DNA from: Mastigamoeba balamuthi
Taxonomy: Eukaryota > Evosea > Mastigamoebida > Mastigamoebidae
DNA length: 64,000 nt
Assembly (NCBI GenBank): GCA_902651635.1
Contig: CACRSC010000007.1
Span: 429,368 to 493,367 of the forward strand
Reading direction: 5' to 3'
The position numbers and the translations under genes were made by a program. Below, piece after piece: positions 12,079-22,717 of this stretch. Within the stretch, counting starts at the first letter, position 1. Every line of letters starts with the position of its first letter. A model generated the notes under the pieces. It ran no database searches. It worked only from the letters and a program-made list of their open reading frames with translations, and was not told where the DNA came from.

Positions 12079-13707
12079 TCAGGCCTCGATCAGGGGGTTG
12101 AACAGGCCGTTGCGAGCGCGCCTGTGGCGCACCACAACGACGGCGGTGCCAGCCATCGCTGCCACGAGGGCAACGCAGCCGACAGTGGCCGGCACCCAGA
12201 CCTTGGCGGCGCTGGCGGCCTTGTAGCCGCTCGTCTTCGTGCTGATGCTCTTGCTCTTGCCGGCCTTGCTGTGGCCAGCGTGGGGGCCAGGCGCCTCCGA
12301 GCCGTCCGACGGGTGCGGGTGCGGGCCAGGGCCGGGCATCTCCGAGTCGTCCGAGGGATGAGGGTGAGGACCGGGCCCCGGAGGAGGCGGCGGGAACGGC
12401 GTGTCCGAGTCGGACGTCGGGTGAGGATGGGGGCCGGGGCCGGGCATCTCCGAGTCGTCCGAGGGGTGCGGGTGTGGGTGAGGGCCGTGCCCAGGAGGAG
12501 GCGGCGGGAACGGCGTGTCCGAGTCGGACGTGGGGCGAGGATGAGGGCCGGGGCCTGGCATCTCCGAGTCATCCGAGGGGTGCGGGTGAGGGCCGGGTCC
12601 AGGAGGAGGCGGCGGGAACGGCGTGTCCGAGTCGGACGTCGGGTGGGGATGGGGGCCGGGACCAGGAGGGAACGGCCTATCCGAGTCGTCCGAGTGCTGG
12701 GGGTGCTGGCTACGCAGGCCACGCTTGATCTGCTTGCCCGAACGGCCCGACGGATGAGGGCCAGGAGGGAACGGCATCTCCGAGCCATCAGAAGGAGGAG
12801 GGAACGGCATGCCCGAGTCGTCCGACGAATGGGGATGCGGCCCGGGTCCCGGAGGCGGCGGAGGGAACGGCATGCCCGACTCGTCCGACGACGGGTGATG
12901 AGGGTGCGGTCCGGGTCCAGGAGGGAACGGCCCCTCAGAGTCGTCCGAGGGATGAGGGCCAGGAGGAGGGAACGGCATGCCGGAGTCGTCCGACTGAGGC
13001 GGGGGCGGCGGCGGCGGATGATGGCCACCGTTAGGGAACGGCATGCCGGAGTCGTCCGAGTGAGGGCCAGGAGGAGGGAACGGCCTGTCGGAGTCATCCG
13101 AGGGCTGGGGATGCGGGCCGGGGCCAGGAGGCGGAGGGAACGGCATTCCAGAGTCGTCCGACGGCGGTGGCGGCGGGTGGTGGCCGCCGTTCGGGAACGG
13201 CATCGCCGACTCATCCGAGGGATGAGGCCCCGGGCCCGGCGGGAACATACCCGACTCGTCCGAAGTCGGATGAGGGTGCGGCCCTGGTCCAGGAGGCGGC
13301 GGAGGGAACGGCATGCCCGACTCGTCCGACGACGGGTGAGGATGCGGTCCGGGGCCAGGAGGCGGCGGGGGGAACGGCATGCCAGAGTCGTCCGACGACG
13401 GATGATGGGGGTGCGGCCCGGGTCCAGGAGGAGGCGGAGGGAACGGCATGCCGGAGTCGTCGGACGGGTGAGGCCCAGGGCCCGGCGGGAACGGCATGTC
13501 GGAGCCGTCGTCGGAGGGATGAGGGTGGGGGCCGGGAGGGAACGGCCTGTCCGACTCGTCCGACGGGTGTGGCCCTGGGCCAGGTGGGAACGGCCACTCT
13601 GATCCATCGGACGAGTGTGGCGGTCCCGGGGGTGGTGGTGGTGGCGGGTGGGCACAAACCGCGACAGCGGCTAGTGCTACGAGAAGGACAAGGATGTAAC
13701 GGTCCAT
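12079..13707 (-). CDS. Secreted or type-I membrane protein with Pro/His/Ser repeats (542 aa)
   Basis: Single exon on the minus strand. Start at 13707 gives a classic signal peptide (MDRYILVLLVALAAVAVCA). It is followed by about 450 residues of tandem units of the form SDDSGMPFPPPPPGPGPHPH with varied length. Near the C-terminus comes one membrane helix (VWVPATVGCVALVAAMAGTA) and a short basic tail ending FNPLIEA. The repeat should form an extended polyproline-type rod outside the cell carrying regular acidic SDDS or SDES patches and His. The repeat has spread by unequal exchange: adjacent units share silent sites. A long open frame on the other strand is a by-product of the repeat. The role is unknown; cell-surface coat or adhesion is a guess. 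Confidence 0.85.
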   Translation of the reverse strand: MDRYILVLLVALAAVAVCAHPPPPPPPGPPHSSDGSEWPFPPGPGPHPSDESDRPFPPGPHPHPSDDGSDMPFPPGPGPHPSDDSGMPFPPPPPGPGPHPHHPSSDDSGMPFPPPPPGPGPHPHPSSDESGMPFPPPPPGPGPHPHPTSDESGMFPPGPGPHPSDESAMPFPNGGHHPPPPPSDDSGMPFPPPPGPGPHPQPSDDSDRPFPPPGPHSDDSGMPFPNGGHHPPPPPPPQSDDSGMPFPPPGPHPSDDSEGPFPPGPGPHPHHPSSDESGMPFPPPPPGPGPHPHSSDDSGMPFPPPSDGSEMPFPPGPHPSGRSGKQIKRGLRSQHPQHSDDSDRPFPPGPGPHPHPTSDSDTPFPPPPPGPGPHPHPSDDSEMPGPGPHPRPTSDSDTPFPPPPPGHGPHPHPHPSDDSEMPGPGPHPHPTSDSDTPFPPPPPGPGPHPHPSDDSEMPGPGPHPHPSDGSEAPGPHAGHSKAGKSKSISTKTSGYKAASAAKVWVPATVGCVALVAAMAGTAVVVVRHRRARNGLFNPLIEA

Positions 13708-14284
13708 CTTACCACTAACTGTCAACCGAAAATGTTGTGTGATGACGACATGTGGGGGCCGAATTTTATTCGTGGGACACGGTAGGGTGAGGTTCTGTGC
13801 AACCACACCCCGCACAAGGACACCGCCCCACCCCGCACCGTGGGATATCCTATGTTCGGCCCAATTTCCGCCCCCACTTGTGAGAAGTCGCACGGAATTG
13901 AAACTCTCCAACGCCCTCCCCACCAATCTCTCTTTTGTCGGCCCCCTCGCGCGTCCCGGTCTCGCCCCTCCTGCGCCCTAATGTGCTGCCCAGCATTCCC
14001 ACAAGCTCTGCGGCGCTTCAGCTGCCATTGCGGGACTGCAGTCGGGGTATCTCGGCTCAATCGCATTGCAGGACTCTTGAGCTGCCCGGATGGGGGAGTG
14101 CTCCATTTGCCGAGAGGCCAAACGCCAAACTACTTGCTATTTTAACTGGGCCCCCTCAGCGGCTCCGAGCTGAGCCAACGGGTGTGCGTCGAGCTCCCGC
14201 TGACGATCCGGTGATCGCGGCCGTGAGGGACCTGTTGTTGGTGGCTGGAGGCGCCCTCTTGCCGAGGCTGAGCTGGGCCCCTGG
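13708..14284. other. Intergenic, no gene seen
   Basis: Holds the upstream region of the Pro-rich surface protein, with an ATTTTATTC patch near 13762. No open frame with splice support on either strand. Confidence 0.5.
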
Positions 14285-14600
14285 AGTGCTACAGTGCATC
14301 GTCTCACACGTGTGGCGCACGTGGGGCGCCCATCCTCGACGTGCCCAAGAACTCCGAGGAGCGGGAGCGCCTGCGCAGAGGACGAGCGTTCTCCAGACGC
14401 AGACCTGCTCGGGCCAACCGGCACTTGCCTCGTGCAACAGCCTGGGTTTCTCCAAGTTATTGGGCTGTGCGCCACGACACTGTGTTCATCTTTACACAAG
14501 CACATGGGCAGCGCCATGCTTGTTGATGTCGTCGAGCCCGCGGGCATCGGACTTCTTCATCAGCACCACAATCTGCGCCAGGCGCACTGCAAGGATGCCG
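14285..14600 (+). pseudogene. Decayed remnant of the array family
   Basis: Two recognisable pieces. At about 14287-14393 the sequence matches the end of exon 1 (HTCG, then ILDVPKNSEERERLRRG). At about 14466-14545 it matches the exon 2 start (equivalent of VRTLCTSSRKHVGSAML), though the frame is lost (reads VFIFTQAHGQRHA). The 5' two thirds of exon 1 cannot be aligned by eye. Closest to the copy at 16168, whose exon 1 end also has the KN-x-EE-x-E-x-LRRG form. It marks the left limit of the array. Confidence 0.7.
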
Positions 14601-14739
14601 CGCAACGGCTGAGACGCGCTGAAAGATGGAGAAGGACGTAGAGACCGACCGATCGTGGCGGTTGAGCGCCGCCTCCATCGGGGCTCATCGTCAACGTGGC
14701 CCAGACAAATTCAACACATATTTTCAGTCAGGAGACGTA

Positions 14740-15616
14740 AGGGGGGGGGGGGGGGGGNNNNNNNNNNNNNNNNNNNNNNNNNNNNNNNNNNNNNNNNNNN
14801 NNNNNNNNNNNNNNNNNNNNNNNNNNNNNNNNNNNNNNNNNNNNNNNNNNNNNNNNNNNNNNNNNNNNNNNNNNNNNNNNNNNNNNNNNNNNNNNNNNNN
14901 NNNNNNNNNNNNNNNNNNNNNNNNNNNNNNNNNNNNNNNNNNNNNNNNNNNNNNNNNNNNNNNNNNNNNNNNNNNNNNNNNNNNNNNNNNNNNNNNNNNN
15001 NNNNNNNNNNNNNNNNNNNNNNNNNNNNNNNNNNNNNNNNNNNNNNNNNNNNNNNNNNNNNNNNNNNNNNNNNNNNNNNNNNNNNNNNNNNNNNNNNNNN
15101 NNNNNNNNNNNNNNNNNNNNNNNNNNNNNNNNNNNNNNNNNNNNNNNNNNNNNNNNNNNNNNNNNNNNNNNNNNNNNNNNNNNNNNNNNNNNNNNNNNNN
15201 NNNNNNNNNNNNNNNNNNNNNNNNNNNNNNNNNNNNNNNNNNNNNNNNNNNNNNNNNNNNNNNNNNNNNNNNNNNNNNNNNNNNNNNNNNNNNNNNNNNN
15301 NNNNNNNNNNNNNNNNNNNNNNNNNNNNNNNNNNNNNNNNNNNNNNNNNNNNNNNNNNNNNNNNNNNNNNNNNNNNNNNNNNNNNNNNNNNNNNNNNNNN
15401 NNNNNNNNNNNNNNNNNNNNNNNNNNNNNNNNNNNNNNNNNNNNNNNNNNNNNNNNNNNNNNNNNNNNNNNNNNNNNNNNNNNNNNNNNNNNNNNNNNNN
15501 NNNNNNNNNNNNNNNNNNNNNNNNNNNNNNNNNNNNNNNNNNNNNNNNNNNNNNNNNNNNNNNNNNNNNNNNNNNNNNNNNNNNNNNNNNNNNNNNNNNN
15601 NNNNNNNNNNNNNNNN
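14740..15616. other. Assembly gap with leading poly-G run
   Basis: A run of about 18 G is followed by unknown bases from 14758 to 15616. The gap length may be an estimate. Another unknown base stands at 61611 before a poly-C run. Such G/C runs probably stopped the sequencing reads. Further array copies could be hidden here. Confidence 0.95.
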
Positions 15617-16167
15617 CAGGTCGGGGGAGGGCGTGGAGCTCCAGCCGCTCGGGAAAATGACTGATATGATTGAAGAAGAAGGCGTCTGAGGTGTCAGACC
15701 AGGCAAGAGGGAGGAGCAGGACGCACAGAGGAGCCTCGTAGGGCAATTTTGATGGAGGCGACAGAGACTCGGGACATACCGGGCATGACACGAGATGGGA
15801 TGGACATCCTGGTGATTGAGGCACTTAAGGGACTGAGGCCTCGCGTATCAGCTCCAACAGCTTGTCAAATAGGCAAGTGCCTCCTCATACTTGGCTGGAG
15901 TGCTGCTTTGCACCTGTCCAGCACTGCCCTCGAGCATCACCGGGGCGTAGCGAGGACAGGGCCCTGAACCAGTGGGCTTTCAGAGAATGCCATCAGCTTC
16001 ACGGTATGATTGTTCGGTAATGCGAACCAAGCAAGGTAGATTCTGAGACTGATGATACACTGAAGCTGCAGTGACAATGGGGACCCAAACGTAGTAATTA
16101 CCCGACACCAAAAATTGAATGAAACAGTGCAATCTTCTATCGAACCTCTCGGCGCGCTCGCTAGTCA
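15617..16167. other. Intergenic, nothing identified
   Basis: Short open frames only, with no splice or homology support. The last 150 bases are AT-richer and serve as upstream region of the copy at 16168. Confidence 0.5.
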
Positions 16168-17222
16168 ATGGAGCCACTTCACTCGCGGGTTGTCCCGACT
16201 GCCCAGCACACGCTGGACGACCTTGTGTTCGCGGCTTTCCAGGGCCCTGTGCTGAGCCTCAGCGCGCGTGTGCTGTTCCGGCACCGTAGGTTCTCGGCTC
16301 TGCTGCTGCTCCGCACGCGCTGGCGAACCGACAGGCGCCTCTCGAAGGCCGAAGTCGGCAACGCGCTGCTCCACGCGAGGTGCTGCGCCCCCGACACGCT
16401 CGCAACCGTGCATTGCCGCACGTGTGGGGGCGTCCTCGACGTGCTCAAAAACTGCGAGGAGGCGGAGAGCCTGCGCAGAGGACGTGCGCACTCCAGACCC
16501 CCCTCGCTGCCGCCAGAGGAACAACCGCAGGCTGACCACGACCCCGCGGATCACCACCGCCCGCAGTCCCTCAGGAGATCGAGCTGTACGCGGTGGTGCT
16601 GCGGACGCTGTGCACGTCGTCGCGCAAGCACGTGGGCAGCGCCATGCTCGCCCTCGCCGTCGACCTCGCGGGCGTCGCCGTCGTGTCGGACCGCTTCGCT
16701 ATCTACGCCAGGCACGCTGCCAGGCACATGCCCCGCGACGGCGGCAGCGAGGAGAAGGAGAACACGGAGAGGCGCCTCGTGCCGGTGGAGAGCCACTCGC
16801 GCCGAGTGACGTCGCCGAGCTCTTGTCTGGAGGAGTGCTTCGTGATCGGGACGGTCGCGAATTCGCCGCCTCTTGTGCCCGGCCGGGACCTGGCCCCGCT
16901 GGGCCCGCTTGGTCCGCAGGGCATGGTCGTCGGCGTGTGCATCAACGCCGTGCCGGGGCTCACGGAGGAGGAGAACCAGCTGATGATCTCGGGAGCCGTG
17001 CCGCTGCTGAGGGCCAACGTGCCCGGGTACCTCGTGCACAAGACCAGCGTCCACGCGTCGGTCGTCATCACTGTGCTCGGGGCGCTCTCGCCGGACGACC
17101 TCCTCAAGGCGCAGTGCATCGCGGAGCGGTTCATCCAGAACGGCATCCGCAACCCGCTCAACAGGAATCTCATCGGCGACGGGCTGCTACAGCGGCTCCT
17201 GATCAGCACGAACATGAGCTGA
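16168..17222 (+). CDS. Array-family protein, copy 1 (323 aa)
   Basis: Family type description. Exons 16168-16483 and 16567-17222, phase-1 intron of 83 nt, junction RRGLPQEIEL. Exon 1 domain (about 105 residues): N-terminal HSRVV motif, invariant HTLDDLVFAAFQGPVLSL, then an Arg-rich helix-like FSALLLLRTRWRTDRRLS, then Cys-Cys and Cys-x2-Cys (RCC, CRTCGGVLDV), which could bind zinc. Exon 2 block one: TSSRKHVGSAML, then VVVSDRFAIYARHAARH, beta-rich in look. Then a variable linker (here acidic-basic, SEEKENTERR). Block two: GVCINAV, EEENQL, VLLRANVPGYLVHKTS-like, and a C-terminus built on IRNPLNRNLIGDGL. There is no signal peptide or membrane helix, so it is probably cytosolic or nuclear. No known family recognised. 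The SSRKH...S.RF.IYAR pattern faintly recalls beta-sandwich DNA-binding domains; this is speculation. Confidence 0.85.
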
Positions 17223-17562
17223 AACGAGCGCGAGATGCAAGAGGCGGCCGGCCGCTACTGGTCACCAGCACCCGACGGGGAGTGGGGGCTCATTCGTCGG
17301 TTAAAAGCCATCAAGACACGCAGGACTTGCAGAGTCATGTGGTGACCGCTGGCCACAGGCTCATACCCTACCAGAGGCACATATCTTCGTAACCAACTAC
17401 GCTGTGATTCCCGAAGAAATAGCCTTGTTGTAGTATTTTAGCCTTTGCGTTATCTGGACGAAGATATTTTCTTTTTACAGGTGCACTGCCATCTTGGGTT
17501 GAAACTCTCAGAGAGTTTCGTGGTCCTGCTCGCACCGCTATTTGCGGTCCGCACTGTGCCGG

Positions 17563-18573
17563 ATGGAGGCCCTGCACTCGCGCGTGGTCCCGGGCGCCAA
17601 GCACACGCTGGACGACCTGGTGTTCGCTGCATTCCAGGGCCCCGTGCTGAGCCTCAGCTCGCGCGTGCTGCACAGGCACAAGGTCTTCTCTGCTCTGCTG
17701 CTGCTCCGCACGCACTGGCGGGCCGACAGGCACCTCTCGCAGGCCGACGTCTCCACGGCGCTCCTCAGGGCCAGGTGCTGCGTCCCTGACACGCTGGCGG
17801 CCGTGCACTGCTCGTCGTGCGGGGACGTTCTGAGCGTCTCGAGGAACCCCGAGGAGCAGGAGAGGCTGCGCGGACTCAGTGCGACCCCCTTCGCAATCCA
17901 ATCTGAGTTCAGGGCAATTGACTCGTCCCCCCGGCCTCTGGCAGTCCCCAGCGGCATCGAGCTGTACGCGGTGACGGTGCGGACGCGGTGCACGTCGTCG
18001 CGCAAGCACGTGGGCAGCGCCATGCTCGTCCTCGCAGCGCAGCTCGTCCCCGGCGTCCCCATCGTCTCGGACCGCTTCGCCATCTACGCCAGGCACGCCG
18101 CCAGGCACATGTTCAGCGTCGACGAGGCCGACACGCAGCAGCTCGTGCCGGCGCAGGGCCACTCGCCGGGCTCGTCTCCCGGCTCGCAGCTCGAGGAGTG
18201 CTTCGTCCTCGGCCCGCACGCGGCCCTGTCGCCCATGGGGGCGCAGCTGTCGAGGCCGCTGGGCCCCCAGGGCGGCGTCGTCGGCGTGGTCGTCAACGCC
18301 GTCACGGGGCTGACGGAGGAGGAGTGCCAGCTGGTGGCGACGGGGGTCGTGCCGGTGCTGCGGGCCAACGTGCCCGGGTACCTCGTCCACAAGACCAGCA
18401 TCCACGCGTCGGTCGTCATCGTCGTGCTGGTGCTCGCGTCCCACAGCGACGTCGCTCTCGTCGACTACTACGCGCAGCGGTACTTGAGCAACCAGACGCG
18501 CAACCCGCTCAACAGGAACCTCATCGTCGACGGCCTCGTGGAACAGCTCCTGCTCCGTACAAACACGGACTGA
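17563..18573 (+). CDS. Array-family protein, copy 2 (314 aa)
   Basis: Exons 17563-17878 and 17945-18573. The 66-nt intron is a multiple of three and has no stop in frame, so an unspliced message would still give one long protein. The conserved splice ends and the CAATTGAC octamer at 17915-17922 show it is an intron. The start MEALHSRVVPGAKHTLDD is chosen over an ATG 21 bases upstream because all paralogs start here. The linker reads MFSVDEADTQQLVPAQGHSP and is followed by the EECFVLGP motif shared with copy 1. Together with copy 1 it forms the leftmost pair after the gap, 340 bases apart. Confidence 0.85.
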   Translation: MEALHSRVVPGAKHTLDDLVFAAFQGPVLSLSSRVLHRHKVFSALLLLRTHWRADRHLSQADVSTALLRARCCVPDTLAAVHCSSCGDVLSVSRNPEEQERLRGLSATPFAIQSEFRAIDSSPRPLAVPSGIELYAVTVRTRCTSSRKHVGSAMLVLAAQLVPGVPIVSDRFAIYARHAARHMFSVDEADTQQLVPAQGHSPGSSPGSQLEECFVLGPHAALSPMGAQLSRPLGPQGGVVGVVVNAVTGLTEEECQLVATGVVPVLRANVPGYLVHKTSIHASVVIVVLVLASHSDVALVDYYAQRYLSNQTRNPLNRNLIVDGLVEQLLLRTNTD

Positions 18574-18857
18574 CACGGCAGCTCACCTTCTCTGCCGCTC
18601 TGTACTCAATTATTCAGCCACACACTCGTTGGCGCAAACGATGGTGGAACGGCAGTTTGGGCAGAACGGGTCTCACGACATCTGGCAAGAGGGACGAGCA
18701 GAACTCGCACTCGCTTGAAAATCGCTTGCAGATGGCACGCCAGGCGATCCTTCACCAAGAGTTCTGGCATTCCACACGCGGGCAAGCAACCGTGGCACCG
18801 ATTTTTCAGCCAGAATCGCTTCTTGTGGTGACTGGGCCACAGTTACTTATTCCAGTC

Positions 18858-19645
18858 ATGGAGCCGCTGCACTGTCGGGTCGCGCCGAGCGCCATGCACA
18901 CGCTGGACGACCTGGTGTTCGCCTCGTTCCAGGGCCCCGTTCTGAGCCTCGACTCGCGCGTGCTGCACCGCTACCGCGTTCACAGCGCTGCTGCTGATGC
19001 GCACCCGCTGGCGCACCGAGAGGAGCCTCTCCAAGGCCCAGGTGGCCGCTGCGCTGCTCCGCGCCAGGTGCCGCGTACCGGGCACGCTCGAGGAGGTGTG
19101 GTGCCGCTCGTGCGGCGAAGTGCTCGAAATCGCCGAGAACGAGCCCGAGCAGCAGCGCCTGCAGCAATGGTGAGCCCACTGCACCGCCACGCGGGGCGCA
19201 ATTGACTCGCGGTCTTTTGGGCTGACGGCACCGACTGGACGCTGGCAGTGCCCGGCGACGTCGAGCTGTACGCTGCGACGGTGCGGACGCCGTGCACGTC
19301 GTCGCGCAAGCATGTGGGCAGCACGATGCTCGTCCCGCGGGCCTCGTGATCGGCGTCTGCGTCGTCACCAACGCCCCGAGCTTCACGGAGGACGACCAGC
19401 GGCAGGTGACGTCCGGGATGGTGGCCGTGCTGAGGGCGCACGTGCCGGGGTATCTGATGCAGAAGGCCAGCATGCGCCCCACCGTCGTCATCATCGTCGC
19501 CGTCTTCAACTCGCTCGGCGCGCGCATGGCCGCCAATCAGTGCGGCAGGCTGTTCCTGCGCAACGAGATACGCAACCCTCTCGGCAGAAACCTCCTGGCC
19601 AATGGCTGCGTGGAGCCCGTTCTCTTCGTGACCAAAACTGTATGA
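18858..19645 (+). pseudogene. Array-family pseudogene
   Basis: Starts normally (MEPLHCRVAPSAMHTLDDLV) but loses the frame after HRYR in the FTALLL region, consistent with a 2-base deletion near 18978. The remainder of exon 1 is recognisable in another frame (RCRVPGTLEEVWC, CGEVLEIAENEPEQ). In exon 2 the sequence jumps from GSTMLV near 19330 straight to AGLVIGVCV, so roughly 80 residues covering the IYARHAARH block and the linker are deleted. The C-terminal block to 19645 is intact in frame (VPGYLMQKASMRPTVV), which suggests recent decay. It groups with the copies at 24092 and 25492 through the LMQKASM motif. The intron still holds CAATTGAC at 19199. Confidence 0.8.
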
Positions 19646-19839
19646 AACATGATTGTGATTCATGGTTTTCAACTGCGCCGAGGTCTTACTACTGCAACCT
19701 AGCGTGTGCTTGTCGCAAGGCGTGCATTCTTGCATTGCACCAAAGGAATGTCGGGCCGGTCCTTCGCCACCGAAAGTCGGGGATTCCGCCGAGACGAGAA
19801 AGATCAAAGATCACTCCCCAAATATAAAGCCCACCCCAG

Positions 19840-20884
19840 ATGGAATCGCTGCCGCACTCGAGGGTGGACCCGAGCGCCAAGCACACGCTGGACGACCTCG
19901 TGTTCGCTGCATTCCAGGCCCCCGTGCTCAGCCTCTCCGCTCGTGTGCTCTTCCACCACCGCATGTTCACGGCGCTGCTGCTGCTCCGCACTGGCTGGCG
20001 AGCAGCGAGACGCCTCTCGCAGGCCGACGTCGCCACTGCGCTTCTCGGTGCGAGGTGCTGCAGGCCAGACACCCTCGCGGCCGTGAACTGCACCTCGTGC
20101 GGGGGTGTGCTGAGCGTGTGGAAGAACCCCAAGGAGCAGGAGAGACTGCGCAGAGAAGGCGTGCACAACTCCCCTATACCATTTCAGTGCATATATCAAC
20201 ACAATTGACCCCGCGGATGCGTTGCTGGCGCGGGCAGTGCCCAGCGGCATCGAGCTGTACGCCGTGACGGTGCGGCCGCGGTGCACGTCGTCGCGCAAGC
20301 ACGTGGGCAGCCCCATGCTCGTACTCGCCGCGGACCTCGCGCCAGGGGTCGTCATCGTTTCGGACCGCTTTGCCATCTACGCGCGGCACGCCGCAAGACA
20401 CGTGCGACGAGCCCCACAGAGCGACGAGGTGGACGCACGTCTCGCAGCACCGAAATCGCCGGCACGCACGTCGCCGGTCTCGCAGATGGAGGAGTGCTGG
20501 TTTATCGGGCCTCGGACGGGCTCGCCGGCCTACGTCGCGGTCGTGGACCCGGACCTGTGCATGAGGAAGCCTGGACCTCTGGGAATGGCCGTCACCGTGA
20601 TCATCAACTCTGCGATAGGACTGACCGAGGAGGAGAACGAGCTGATGGCGTCGGGGGTTGTGCCGGTGCTGCGGGCCAACGTGCCGGGATACCTAGTGCA
20701 CAAGTCCAGCGTGCACCCATCGATCGTCATCATCGTGCTCGGGTTTCAGTCGCCCCAGGACTTCATCATCGCCGATGGCTTCGCACAGCGGTACATGTGC
20801 AACGACATACGGAACCCGCTCAATCGAAACCTCGTCGGCGACGGTGTCGTCCACCCGCTCCTGATCAGCACGAACACGGACTGA
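19840..20884 (+). CDS. Array-family protein, copy 3, GC-AG intron (321 aa)
   Basis: Exons 19840-20158 and 20238-20884. Only a donor starting GC (AAG then GCGTGC) keeps the phase-1 junction; a GT two bases on would break the frame. The paralogs at 34131 and 25492 have GT in the same place, so this is a T-to-C change that was tolerated. It has a TATA-like AAATATAAAG 17-26 bases before the start. Exon 1 keeps SLSARVLFHHRMFTALLLLR. Linker: RRAPQSDEVDARLAAPKSP, then QMEECWFIGP and a special VVDPDLCMRKPGPLGM segment shared only with the next two copies. Its intron and the first 110 bases of exon 2 are almost identical to those of copy 5 at 22718. Confidence 0.82.
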
Positions 20885-21341
20885 GAGGCAGCGAACCTTC
20901 TCTCTGGAAGACAGACGAGCTAGGGTCCGCCGCAATTTGATACCATTCACATCGGCACACATAGGGGAGCCGCACCATTTCAACAGAGTGTTTATCTGTT
21001 CATTGGCATGGCATGCATCAGGGCGAGCGATGAGCAGAACTAGTCGGTACCGCACAAAGCGCAGCAGGTGGCTTCGCAAGCTCTCACGACAGTGAGACTC
21101 TTGTGATTCTGGCACAGAGTTCACGAGCAGTACTGCTTTCCTTCATCTTGACCAGATCCGAGCGCCATACCGCCCTTGTCTTGAACTTTCAGACAGCAGC
21201 ACCATCGGTGAATGACCGGCGATTCTGTGAAGAAGGCGAAAACGCCGAAACACCAAAAATAGCCTTCACGCCACAGCACTCCATCGGACCCGTCTTTGCC
21301 GCGGGCCCGATTGCAGACTGAACTGTCTTTCACCTTCTCAA

Positions 21342-22389
21342 ATGGAGTCTCTCCCGCACTCGAGGGTTGTTCCGAGCGCCAAGCACACGCTGGACGACCT
21401 CGTGTTTGCCGCGTTCCAGGCCCCCGTGCTCAGCCTCTCGGCGCACGTGCTCTTCCACCATCGCACCTTCACTGCACTGCTGCTGCTGCGCACAGTATGG
21501 CGCACCGAGAGACGACTCTCGCAGGCCGACGTCGGCACTGCGCTGCTCGGCGCGAGATGCTGCAGGCCCGACACCCTCGCGGACGTGGATTGCCCCACAT
21601 GCAGGGGAGTGCTGAGCGTGTCGCCGAACCCCAAGGAGCAGGAGAGACTGCGCAGAGAAGGCGAGCCCATCTTCACTGCCCAATGGCCACATATTGACCT
21701 CTGTGGATCGCACGCTGTTACTGGGCTTCGCGGCTCGGCTAGTGCCCAGCGACATCGAGCTGTACGCAGTGATGCTCCGGCCACGGTGCACGTCGTCGCG
21801 CAAGCACGTGGGCAGCGTCATGCTCGTCCTCGCTGCGCAGATCGTCCCCGGCGTCGTCATCGTCTCTGACAGCTTCGCCATCTACGCGCGGCACGCTGCT
21901 CGGCACATGCAACGGATCCCCCAGGGCGACGAGGTGGACAGACGGCTCGTGGCATCGAGCTTGCCTTCACGCGGGACGCCGCTCTCGCAGATGGAGGAGT
22001 GCTGGTTCATCAGTCCTCGGGATGCCTCGCCGGCCGGCGTGGCTCTGGTGGACCCGGACCAGTGCCTGAGGAAGCCTGGGCCTCGGGGGATGGCCATCAG
22101 AGTGGCCGTCATCTCGGCAATTGGCCTTACGGAGGAGGAGAACCAGCTGATGGCGTCGGGGATTGTGCCGGTGCTGCGGGCCAACGTGCCTGGGTACCTC
22201 GTGCACAAGTCCAGCGTGCATCCGACGGTCGTCATCGTCGTGCTGGGGTTCCAACACGCTGGGGACTTCGCCATCGCCGATGGCCTCGCGTGGCGGTACT
22301 CGTGCAACGAGATACGGAACCCGCTCAGCAGGAACCTCATCAACGATGGCCTCGTGCGGCCTCTCCTGCTCAGCACCAACATGGACTGA
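21342..22389 (+). CDS. Array-family protein, copy 4, GC-AG intron (321 aa)
   Basis: Exons 21342-21660 and 21743-22389. The donor is AAG then GCGAGC, again GC in place of GT, with no usable GT nearby. The acceptor is CTAG. In the intron the octamer has drifted to ATATTGAC. Linker: QRIPQGDEVDRRLVASSLPS, then QMEECWFISP and VDPDQCLRKPGPRGM, placing it with copies 3 and 5. A CCAAAAATAG motif stands about 80 bases upstream (21254), like the one in front of the MORN and channel genes. Ends STNMD. About 450 bases of non-coding sequence separate it from copy 3. Confidence 0.82.
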
Positions 22390-22717
22390 CGGGACAGGTT
22401 CGGTGACATCGCGCGTAAGGAGACCAAGGCAGCTAGAGCCGAGATTAACTCTGAAGGGCATGCAAACGGTTGCCCGGTCTGCTTTGTCCGAGGAAGAGTG
22501 TGCGGGAGATGTGGTATCTCCATCTCCGTCCGCTCTGTGTTCCCTGAGATAAGACGCCCAGTTATTGACTCGCCTTGTTCCGATTTAACGTCTTGCACTC
22601 TTGAACTGAGATCTGCATTGCAAAATGAACATCGGGCGAGTTCCTGCGCCACTGAAATGTGAGGATTCTGAGGGGGTTCAGATCGCTTTTCCACGCCATA
22701 AATAAAGCCCTCCTCAT

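Noticed and set aside
12300-13600. Regular repeats that could suggest a CRISPR-like array or satellite
   Set aside because: Repeat period is a multiple of three, keeps one frame open for 542 codons between a signal peptide and a membrane helix.
12124-13602. 492-codon plus-strand frame opposite the Pro-rich surface protein
   Set aside because: Pure by-product of the repeat (Arg/Val repeats); no start context and no domain.
14626-15824. Open frames crossing the N run
   Set aside because: They consist of unknown bases and carry no evidence.
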